Shown piece after piece: positions 53,818 through 60,650 of a DNA stretch of 64,000 nucleotides. Source of the stretch: Conexibacter sp. CPCC 205762 (GTDB lineage Bacteria; Actinomycetota; Thermoleophilia; Solirubrobacterales; Solirubrobacteraceae). Position 1 is the stretch's first letter. Every line of letters starts with the position of its first letter. The stretch spans positions 124,001 to 188,000 of the forward strand of contig NZ_JAUTDN010000001.1 in NCBI RefSeq assembly GCF_030646155.1, read 5' to 3'. Under the pieces are notes generated by a model, which searched no databases, was not told where the DNA came from, and worked only from the letters and a program-made list of their open reading frames with translations. The position numbers and the translations under genes are program-made.

Positions 53818-54675
53818 CTAGTACCCCGCTCTGACGATCGCCGCGAGCACGACGGCGCCCGTGTTGGCCATCCCGTTCTGGTTCGGGTGGACCGGCGCCG
53901 CGGTGTTGACGGGGACGATTCCCTCGACCCACTTGACGCTCGCGCTCTTGCAGAAGTCGTGGCCGACGCTGGAGCTCGCCGTGTCGACGTAGATGTCGCC
54001 GCGGGAGGCGGCGGAGGCGGCCAGCATCGCGTTCAGCTGCGCGACCTTCGTGCGCAGGTACGAGGTGTCGGTCGGCAAGACGGGCACGGTCGGCCAGCAG
54101 CCGTTGCCGGTCGCCGGCAGCACCGTCGGGTAGCCGACGACGAACACCTTCGCGCTCGGCGCGCGCGCCGCGATCCCGTCGAGCACGGCGTCGACCTTCG
54201 GCCGCGCCGCCGCGATTCTGTTCGCGATCAGGTCGGTCGACCCTATGACGTAGTCGTCCTTGCAGGGGTCGAAGGGATTCAGTCTGGCGCAGTTCTGGAC
54301 GATCGAGCTGAAGCCTATGTCGTTGCCGCCGATGCCGAGCGTGACGACGCGCGTGTCGGTCGTGAGGCTGTTGAACTGCGGCGGGTTGGGCCCCGGCGTG
54401 ACGCCCTGGCTGTTGGCCATGTCGTCGGTCGTCGCGCCCGAGCAGCTCGGATCGCGGAAGGTCGCGATGTCGGTCAGCCCAGGTCGCACGACGTGCGGGT
54501 AGTTGCGGTCCGAGCGCAGGCAGCCGAGCGGCGACAGGCTCTGGTTCGGGATCAGCGGCCCGGCGGTGTACGAGTCGCCGAGCGAGACGTAGGCGCCGCT
54601 GGCCGCGAACGACGGCGCGGACGCGGCCAGGACGACGAGCGCTGCGGCGAGCAGCGCGGACAGGCGTGACGGCAT
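53818..54675 (-). CDS. Secreted SGNH/GDSL hydrolase
   Basis: A 285-residue lipase/esterase. Signal peptide (MPSRLSALLAAALVVLAASAPSFA), block I YVSLGDSYTAG with the nucleophile Ser, block III TLGIGGNDIGFSS, and block V with catalytic Asp/His in APVHPNQNGMANTG. Six or more cysteines (LGCLRSD, DPSCSGA, QNCARLNPFDPCK, GNGCWP, HDFCKS) suggest disulfides, as in the Streptomyces secreted lipase group. ATG 54675 has GGGAGAG just upstream. Confidence 0.92.
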   Translation of the reverse strand: MPSRLSALLAAALVVLAASAPSFAASGAYVSLGDSYTAGPLIPNQSLSPLGCLRSDRNYPHVVRPGLTDIATFRDPSCSGATTDDMANSQGVTPGPNPPQFNSLTTDTRVVTLGIGGNDIGFSSIVQNCARLNPFDPCKDDYVIGSTDLIANRIAAARPKVDAVLDGIAARAPSAKVFVVGYPTVLPATGNGCWPTVPVLPTDTSYLRTKVAQLNAMLAASAASRGDIYVDTASSSVGHDFCKSASVKWVEGIVPVNTAAPVHPNQNGMANTGAVVLAAIVRAGY

Positions 54676-54760
54676 TGCATCTCTCCCCATGACGGATACG
54701 GAATCCGGCCCCGCGTCCATCAGACTGGAAAGTCGACGGGCTGTCAACCGCGGTGTCTGG

Positions 54761-55291
54761 CTACGCGGCCAGACGGCCGAACTGCTCGGCCAGCACGCGC
54801 AGCTCGTCCTGCGAGAAGAGCGTCAGGAAGCGCCGGCGCACGCCCGCGAGGTGGGTCGCGGAGGCGGCGTGGACGAGCGCGCGGCCGTCCTCGGTGAGGC
54901 TCGCCTCGGTGCCGCGCGCGTCGTCGGGGCAGGGGCGCCGCTCGACGAGGCCGAGCCGCTCCAGCCGCTCGACCAGCCGCGTGAGGCCCGAGCGCGTCAG
55001 CCGCACCGGCTTGGCGAGGTCGTGCATGCGCAGGCTGCCGCCGTCGGCCTTCTCGAGCGCGAGCAGCGCGAAGTAGTCGCTGAAGGAGAGGCCGTGGGCG
55101 GTCTGCAGCTCGTGTTCCAGCTCGACCTGGATCTCCGCGTGCGCCTGCAGGAAGCCGTGCCAGGCGCCGCTCTCGTGGTCGGAGAGCCGCTGCCAGTCGC
55201 TCGCGCCGCAGACGGACCCCTCGGCCTCTTCCAGCGACCCGAGGTCTGCCGGCAGCGGCAGCGGGGTGGTGGGTGAGGGGGTGAGTGCCAT
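54761..55291 (-). CDS. MarR-family transcriptional regulator
   Basis: A 176-residue winged-helix repressor: HAEIQVELEHELQTAHGLSFSDYFALLALEKADGGSLRMHDLAKPVRLTRSGLTRLVERLERLGLVERRPCPDDARGTEASLTEDGRALV, i.e. dimer helix, recognition helix (LTRSGLTRLVERL) and wing (DARGTEASLT). The start ATG 55291 follows the operator region. Divergent from yceI with nested inverted repeats between them, the usual arrangement for a repressor of itself and its neighbour. Confidence 0.92.
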   Translation of the reverse strand: MALTPSPTTPLPLPADLGSLEEAEGSVCGASDWQRLSDHESGAWHGFLQAHAEIQVELEHELQTAHGLSFSDYFALLALEKADGGSLRMHDLAKPVRLTRSGLTRLVERLERLGLVERRPCPDDARGTEASLTEDGRALVHAASATHLAGVRRRFLTLFSQDELRVLAEQFGRLAA

Positions 55292-55308
55292 GTGAAGCAG
55301 GATAACAG

Positions 55309-55349
55309 TTGCGTGCACAATCACTTGTGATACGTTGTTGATCACGCAA
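55309..55349. promoter_or_regulatory. Nested inverted repeats between marR and yceI
   Basis: Three inverted pairs: TTGCGTG (55309-55315) with CACGCAA (55343-55349); CACAA (55316-55320) with TTGTG (55325-55329), 4-bp spacer; GTGAT (55327-55331) with ATCAC (55341-55345). The CACAA-N4-TTGTG core is of MarR-operator size. The region lies 18 bp from the marR start and 42 bp from the yceI start. Confidence 0.6.
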
Positions 55350-55390
55350 TCAGTTCGACCCCGTCACTGAAGCAAGGAAGGAACCATCAC

Positions 55391-55936
55391 ATGTCCGCCA
55401 CCGCTCTCTCCGTCCCCACCGGCACGTGGAACGTCGACCCTTCTCACTCGGAGGTCGGCTTCCAGGTCAAGCACATGGGCATCGCCACCGTGAAGGGCAA
55501 GTTCAAGGAGTTCCAGGGCAGCCTCACGATCGGCGAGGACGGCACGGCGACCGCGACCGGCACCGTTCAGGTCGCCTCCGTCGACACGAACGAGGCGCAG
55601 CGTGACGAGCACCTCCGCTCGCCCGACTTCTTCGACGCCGCCACGCACGAGCAGATCGCCTTCACGTCGACCTCGATCGAGGCCGTCGACGAGGAGACCT
55701 TCAAGATCCACGGCGACATCACGATCCACGGCATCACGAAGCCGATAACGCTGGAGGCCGTGCTCGAGGGCTCCGACGTCGACCCGTGGGGCAACACCCG
55801 CGTCGGCCTCACCGTCACCGGTCAGATCAACCGCAGCGACTTCGAGATGAAGTTCAACCAGGCGCTCGGCTCCGGCAACATGCTCGTCAGCGACAAGGTC
55901 AAGCTCGCGCTCGACATCTCCGCCGTCAAGGCGTAG
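55391..55936 (+). CDS. YceI-family protein
   Basis: A 181-residue lipocalin-like beta-barrel that binds isoprenoid or amide lipids: TGTWNVDPSHSEVGFQVKHMGIATVKGKFKEFQGSLTIGEDG, VDTNEAQRDEHLRSPDFFDAATHEQIAFTS, FKIHGDITIHGITKPITLEAVLEG, GLTVTGQINRSDFEMKFNQ. No signal peptide, so it is cytosolic, unlike E. coli YceI. Strong RBS (aaggaaggaacc). Probably repressed by the divergent MarR protein. Its end overlaps the convergent GGDEF gene by 11 bp. Confidence 0.94.
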   Translation: MSATALSVPTGTWNVDPSHSEVGFQVKHMGIATVKGKFKEFQGSLTIGEDGTATATGTVQVASVDTNEAQRDEHLRSPDFFDAATHEQIAFTSTSIEAVDEETFKIHGDITIHGITKPITLEAVLEGSDVDPWGNTRVGLTVTGQINRSDFEMKFNQALGSGNMLVSDKVKLALDISAVKA

Positions 55937-57926
55937 TCAGCACCTCTGGCCTGGTGGAGGCGATCGTCGCGACGAACGCCTCCACCACGCGCGGGTCGAA
56001 CTGCGACCCCGCGCACCGCTTCAGCTCTGCGAGCGCGTCGAGATGCGGCAGCGAGCCCTGGTACGGCCGCTCGCTGACCATCGCGTCGTAGGCGTCGCAG
56101 ACCGCGACGATCCGCGCGCCGAGCGGGATCTGCTCGCCGCGCAGCCTGTCGGGATAGCCGCCGCCGTCCCAGCGCTCGTGGCTTGAGCGGACGATCGCCG
56201 CGACCGGCCGCATCGCCGCCGCCGCGCCGAGGATCCGGTCGCCGATCACCGTGTGCTCGTGCATCAGCCTCCACTCGCCCGCGTCGAGCGGGCCGGGCTT
56301 GTGCAGGATCGCGTCAGGGATCGCGATCTTGCCGATGTCGTGCAGCTCCGCCGCGCGCGCGACCTCGTCGACCTGCTCGGCCGTCAGCCCCAGCCGCCTG
56401 GCGACGCCGACCACCAGCGCCGCGACGCCCTCCAGATGCTCGTGCAGGTCGGGCTCGCGCTCGCGCAGCACCTGCAGCAGCACGTCGCAGGTCTGGCGCC
56501 GGCTCGACTGGCGCGAATCGTCCTTGGCCGCGTACATGCGCTGGTCGGCGAGCTGCAGCGCGTGGGTCGCCGAGTCGGCCTCGCCGGGGATCTCGACCAG
56601 GCCGCAGGAGGCGCCGACGTCGAAGCCCTCGCCCTGCTCGCGCAGCGCCTCGGCCGCCGCCTGCACGATCGGCGCGTCGGTCGTCGCGGCCTCGTCGAGC
56701 AGGATGCAGAACTCGTCGCCGCCGAGCCGGTAGGCGCGGCCGTGGCCGTCGATCGCCTGCGCGAGGCGGGTCGCGAGGCGGTCCAGCAGCATGTCGCCGG
56801 CCGCATGGCCGAAGCCGTCGTTGTAGCCCTTGAAGCCGTCGAGGTCGAAGAAGGCGAGCGTCTGCCGGCGGCGCGCGTCGGCGGCGCAGAGGGCGACGGC
56901 GCGGTCGAGGTCGGCCATCAGCGCGCGGCGGTTGGGGAGCCCGGTGAGGCCGTCGGTGAGCGCCTCTCTGCGGGTCGTGCGCAGCAGCCGCGTGTACTCG
57001 CGGAAGGTCCAGCCGGCGCGACCGGTCGCGACCAGCAGCGCGCTCGTCGCGAGCACGATCGCGGCTGTCGGCAGGTCGTTGAACTGGCCGAAGCAGAGCA
57101 GCGCGACCGACAGGCAGGCGAACGCCGACGGGATCGCGAACGCCTGCGAGCCGAAGCTGCTCTCGACCTCGCGCGGGCGCCACGGCTGCCACGCCGCCCA
57201 GCCCCACGTGACGAGCGCGAACGGCCACAGCGCCGAGACGATCGAGTCGTCGTCGAAGCTGCCGCGCGCGCTCTGGTACGCGAACAGCATGTCGGCCGAG
57301 AAGAAGATCGCTATGCCGACGCCGAGCAGGATCCAGACGCCGCCCGGCCGCCACGCCTGCGTCGCGAAGGCGGTCAGCACGAAGCCGATCAGCAGCAGGT
57401 CGGCGAGCGGGAAGCCGAGGTAGAGGGCGGTCTCCGCCGAGCTGACCGACTTCGCCGACAGCACCGGCTCGTACAGGAACGCGAGCGCGTAGGCGCCGAC
57501 CGCGAGGCCGCCGATCAGGCCGTCGACCCACAGCCGCGCGGCGACGCGGTCGCGGCCGTCGGCCAGCAGCAGCGCCATCCCGGCGAGGCTGAACGGATAG
57601 AAGAGGATGTAGCTGAGGTTGGCCGTCCACGGCATGTGGTCCCTCTCGAACGCGATCCCCCAGATCGCGTCGCCGGCCGAATAGATCAGGATCGCGATGC
57701 CGATGCAGATCCACGCCGGCCGCCGGTCGCGCACGAGCGCGGCGCGCACGAGGCAGGCGACAGCGCCGCCCAGCTCGAGCGCGAAGTAGACGCCGTCGTC
57801 GATCGAGAGGTCCGCCCAGGAGCCGCCGAAGTCGGTCAGCGCCTGCACGAACAGCAGCGCGAGCCCGGCGAGCGTCACGACGGCCAGCAGCTGCCGCAGC
57901 GGTGCCCCCGTGATGTTGTGCCGCAA
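55926..57926 (-). CDS. Membrane GGDEF / HD-GYP hybrid protein
   Basis: A 666-residue c-di-GMP enzyme. About nine to ten helices (residues ~10-320), a GGDEF domain (REALTDGLTGLPNRRAL ... RLGGDEFCILL, catalytic motif intact) and an HD-GYP domain (ELHDIGKIAIPDAILHKPG ... HERWDGGGYPDRLRGEQIPL). The inhibitory RxxD I-site before GGDEF is missing. In HD-GYP the usual His-His before ERWDG is Ser-His, so one metal ligand is lost. It may make c-di-GMP and degrade it poorly. I chose TTG 57926 because GGAAGG lies 6 bases upstream; TTG 57959 is possible. Confidence 0.92.
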   Translation of the reverse strand: MRHNITGAPLRQLLAVVTLAGLALLFVQALTDFGGSWADLSIDDGVYFALELGGAVACLVRAALVRDRRPAWICIGIAILIYSAGDAIWGIAFERDHMPWTANLSYILFYPFSLAGMALLLADGRDRVAARLWVDGLIGGLAVGAYALAFLYEPVLSAKSVSSAETALYLGFPLADLLLIGFVLTAFATQAWRPGGVWILLGVGIAIFFSADMLFAYQSARGSFDDDSIVSALWPFALVTWGWAAWQPWRPREVESSFGSQAFAIPSAFACLSVALLCFGQFNDLPTAAIVLATSALLVATGRAGWTFREYTRLLRTTRREALTDGLTGLPNRRALMADLDRAVALCAADARRRQTLAFFDLDGFKGYNDGFGHAAGDMLLDRLATRLAQAIDGHGRAYRLGGDEFCILLDEAATTDAPIVQAAAEALREQGEGFDVGASCGLVEIPGEADSATHALQLADQRMYAAKDDSRQSSRRQTCDVLLQVLREREPDLHEHLEGVAALVVGVARRLGLTAEQVDEVARAAELHDIGKIAIPDAILHKPGPLDAGEWRLMHEHTVIGDRILGAAAAMRPVAAIVRSSHERWDGGGYPDRLRGEQIPLGARIVAVCDAYDAMVSERPYQGSLPHLDALAELKRCAGSQFDPRVVEAFVATIASTRPEVLTTP

Positions 57927-58088
57927 GTCGGTCCTTCCGTGGAAGCTGCCCCTTTGCAAGATCGGCCGGGGCGGGCCGTTGCTTGAAGCGGGCGTCCCGA
58001 AGCTGACAGGGCGGCGCTCGCTCGAATCGAGCGTAAGCCGTGCTCGTCAGCGGCGTCGGGCGACCGAGCTGTGCCACTGTGAGCGGCG

Positions 58089-59285
58089 ATGGACACGCAA
58101 CGCCCGCGTCTGGCGACGGCGGTGATGTTCTTCGTCAGCGGCGCCGTGATCGGCGTCTGGGCGGCGAACGTGCCGTTCGTGCGCGACCGCCTCGACGCCT
58201 CCACCACCACGCTCGGCCTCTGCCTGCTGGCGATGGCCGCCGGCTCGGTCCTGACGATGCCGCTCGCCGGGCGCGAGCTGCAGCGGCGGCCGAGCCGGGC
58301 GATGACGCGGCTCGGGGCGCTGCTGGTGCCGCCGGCGGCCGTGCTGCCGCTGCTGGCCTCGACGGTCTGGCAGCTGGCGCTGGCGCTGTTCCTGTTCGGC
58401 TGTTGCGTCGGGCTGATCGACGTCTCGATGAACGCGCACGGCGTCGCGGTCGAGCGGGCGATGGGGACGGCGGTGATGTCCTCGCTGCACGCCGGCTGGT
58501 CATTCGGCGGGCTCGCCGGTGCCGGCGCGACCGCTGTGGGCCACGCGCTCGGCGCCGATCCGCGCGCGACGGCGGCGGTCTTCATGGTCGTGCTGCTCGT
58601 GCTGGGGCTGGTGGCGGGGCCGCGGATGGGGGAGATGTCGGCGGCGGACGCTGCCGCGTCGGGCGATCCCGCCGCCGGCGCGCCCGCTTCTGCCGGTGCG
58701 CCCGCCGCCGCGGGTGCGGGCGCGGGGGCGCGCGGGCGGGTGCGGCCGTCGCGGGCGGTCGTCGTGATCGGGGCGCTCGTCTTCGCGCTCTTCATGTGCG
58801 AGGGCGCGCTGACCGACTGGTCGGCGCTCTACCTCGACCGCGACCTCGGCACGAGCGCCTCGCTGGCGGCGATCGGCTACGGCGCCTTCGCCGGCGGGAT
58901 GGCGTGCGGGCGGACCTTCGGCGACGCGCTCAAGCGGCGCGTCGGCGGCGTCACGCTGCTGCGCTTCGGCGCGCTGACGGCCTCCGTCGCGGTCGCCGCG
59001 ATGCTGCTCGTCGGCGCGCCCGGCTTCGCGCTCGTCGCGCTGCTGCTGGCCGGGCTCGGCGCCGCCAACGGCGTGCCGCTGCTGTTCAGCGCCGCCGGGC
59101 ACGCGCGCGACATGGACGCCGGGCCGGCGATCGCGGCCGTCTCGGCGGCCGGCTACTTCGGGCTGCTGGCCGGGCCGCCGCTGCTCGGCTTCGTCGCCGA
59201 CGCGACGACGCTGCCGTGGGCGCTGGCGATCGTCGCGCTGCTGACCGCGGTCGTCGCTGCGAACGCGCGGCGCGCGGAGGGGTGA
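58089..59285 (+). CDS. MFS transporter (YbjJ-like)
   Basis: A 398-residue 12-helix major facilitator. VMFFVSGAVIGVWAANVPFVRDRLDASTTTLGLCLLAMAAGSVLTMPLAGR, CCVGLIDVSMNAHGVAVERAMGTAVMSSLHAGWSFGGLAGA and the second-half ALTDWSALYLDRDLGTSASLAAIGYGAFAGGMACGRTFGD are characteristic of the YbjJ/FucP-like group of small-molecule transporters. The central loop is Ala/Gly/Pro-rich (PAAGAPASAGAPAAAGAGAGARG). Substrate unknown. Confidence 0.9.
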   Translation: MDTQRPRLATAVMFFVSGAVIGVWAANVPFVRDRLDASTTTLGLCLLAMAAGSVLTMPLAGRELQRRPSRAMTRLGALLVPPAAVLPLLASTVWQLALALFLFGCCVGLIDVSMNAHGVAVERAMGTAVMSSLHAGWSFGGLAGAGATAVGHALGADPRATAAVFMVVLLVLGLVAGPRMGEMSAADAAASGDPAAGAPASAGAPAAAGAGAGARGRVRPSRAVVVIGALVFALFMCEGALTDWSALYLDRDLGTSASLAAIGYGAFAGGMACGRTFGDALKRRVGGVTLLRFGALTASVAVAAMLLVGAPGFALVALLLAGLGAANGVPLLFSAAGHARDMDAGPAIAAVSAAGYFGLLAGPPLLGFVADATTLPWALAIVALLTAVVAANARRAEG

Positions 59286-59399
59286 GGCGGCGCCGCTCAC
59301 GTTCGGCGGGCGGCGGGGCGGGCTGGGCTCGGCCGTTCGCGGTCGGTCGGCCGGCGGCGGGGCGGGGCGGGCCCGGGGGCTCGGGCCCTGCGGGGAGGG

Positions 59400-59735
59400 T
59401 CAGACCTCGGGGTGCTGCTCGGCGAGCTGCTTGCGCAGGATCAGGTCGCCGATGATCGAGCCGGGAGGGCCGGTCGTCACGAGCGTGATCGCCGGGAACC
59501 ACCAGCCCCAGCGGCCGTCGACGGCGCCCTTGGCGGTGAGGCCGAGGAGGGCGACGAAGCCGATGCCGTGGATCGGGCCGATCGCGCTGACGGCGCTGTC
59601 GCTGCGATCGATGAAGGCGACGTAGATCAGCACCAGGAAGAGGATCAGATCGGCGATGCCGACGGCGAGCACGATGTTGAGGAGCTTCTTCGTGCCGGCG
59701 ATGTCAGGCGCGGTGGTGGCAGAGGCGGGTGGCAT
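59400..59735 (-). CDS. DUF3817-like small integral membrane protein
   Basis: A 111-residue, four-helix protein: LLNIVLAVGIADLILFLVLIYVAFI, AIGPIHGIGFVALLGLTAKGAV, GWWFPAITLVTTGPPGSIIGDLILRKQL. The GPIHG motif in the second helix is characteristic of DUF3817 membrane proteins. Function unknown. Divergent from the methyltransferase with 56 bp between starts. Confidence 0.85.
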   Translation of the reverse strand: MPPASATTAPDIAGTKKLLNIVLAVGIADLILFLVLIYVAFIDRSDSAVSAIGPIHGIGFVALLGLTAKGAVDGRWGWWFPAITLVTTGPPGSIIGDLILRKQLAEQHPEV

Positions 59736-59791
59736 GAGCGGAGACGATACCTCCTCTTCAATCTGTTTGTGATCGTGTACAATTGTCAGTT

Positions 59792-60598
59792 ATGACGAAC
59801 AGAGCGACGTCCTTTACGAGCGCCGTCTTCGAGTCGCACGCCGGCAGCTACGCCGACGCGCTGCGCCAGCGCCTCATCCCGCCGTTCGACGCCTTCTACG
59901 GCACGGCCGTCGGCGCGCTGTCCGAGCTCGACACCCCGCCGCGCGCGGTGCTCGACCTCGGCGCCGGCACAGGGCTGCTGTCGGGCTTCGTCCTGCAGGC
60001 GTTCCCCGACGCGGCGCTGACGTTGGTCGACGGCGCCCCGGCGATGCTCGACCAGGCGCGCTCGCGGCTCGCTGCGGCGGGCGCAGAGGCCACGTTCGTC
60101 ATCGGCGACCTGGCCGATCCGCTGCCGGGCGCGGATGCTGCAAAGCGCGGCTCGTCTGTCGCAGATGGCGGCGCGGATGACGCAGATCGCGGCGCGGATG
60201 ATGCAGACGGCGGCGCGGATGACGCAGATCGCGGCGCGGGTTGGGACGCGATCGTCTCCGCGCTGGCGATCCACCACCTCGACGACGCCGGCAAGGAGGC
60301 GCTGTTCGCGCGGATCCTCGCCGCGCTGCGGCCGGGCGGGATCTTCGTCAACGCCGAGCAGGTGCTCGGCCGCACGCCGGCGATCCAGGCCCGCTATCGC
60401 GCCTGGCACAGAGCCGAGAGCGCCCGGCTCGGCACGACGGCCGAGGAATGGGCCGCCTCCGAGGAGCGGATGAAGGTCGACCAGTGGGCGACGGTCGCCG
60501 ACCAGATCGCCTGGCTCGAGCAGGCCGGCTTCGCCGACGCCGACGCGCCGTTCGGCGACCACTGCTTCGCGGTGCTGGTCGCGCGGAAGCCGGGCTGA
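59792..60598 (+). CDS. SAM-dependent methyltransferase with internal heptad repeat
   Basis: A 268-residue class I methyltransferase: motif I VLDLGAGTGLLSGFV, acidic loop LTLVDGAPAMLDQAR, motif II FVIGDLADPL, motif IV WDAIVSALAIHHLDD and LRPGGIFVNAEQVLG. Between motifs II and IV lies an unusual 26-residue insertion with three copies of a seven-residue Ala/Asp/Gly repeat. ATG 59792 is nearly leaderless behind TACAAT (59778-59783). Substrate unknown; the fold is close to UbiE/TrmB-like enzymes. Confidence 0.88.
   Translation: MTNRATSFTSAVFESHAGSYADALRQRLIPPFDAFYGTAVGALSELDTPPRAVLDLGAGTGLLSGFVLQAFPDAALTLVDGAPAMLDQARSRLAAAGAEATFVIGDLADPLPGADAAKRGSSVADGGADDADRGADDADGGADDADRGAGWDAIVSALAIHHLDDAGKEALFARILAALRPGGIFVNAEQVLGRTPAIQARYRAWHRAESARLGTTAEEWAASEERMKVDQWATVADQIAWLEQAGFADADAPFGDHCFAVLVARKPG
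60161..60240 (+). repeat. 21-bp tandem repeat inside the methyltransferase gene
   Basis: Three full units and one partial one (60161, 60182, 60203, 60224), each beginning gcaga and containing ggcgcggatga, encode the heptads of the insertion. The period keeps the frame, so copy number can change without breaking the gene. Confidence 0.85.
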
Positions 60599-60619
60599 GG
60601 GCGGAGCTGCGGTCGTTCG

Positions 60620-60636
60620 CTGTCGATAAACGACAG
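60620..60636. terminator. Small hairpin between convergent genes
   Basis: ctgtcg-ataaa-cgacag, 22 bp after the methyltransferase stop and 15 bp before the convergent von Willebrand gene end. It may end either transcript; the sequence also reads TGTCG-N5-CGACA. Confidence 0.5.
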
Positions 60637-60650
60637 TGATCGACCGGGGT

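Noticed and set aside
60620-60636. Third copy of the TGTCG palindrome
   Set aside because: Spacer is 5, not 6, and it lies between convergent gene ends where no promoter is expected; treated as a hairpin.
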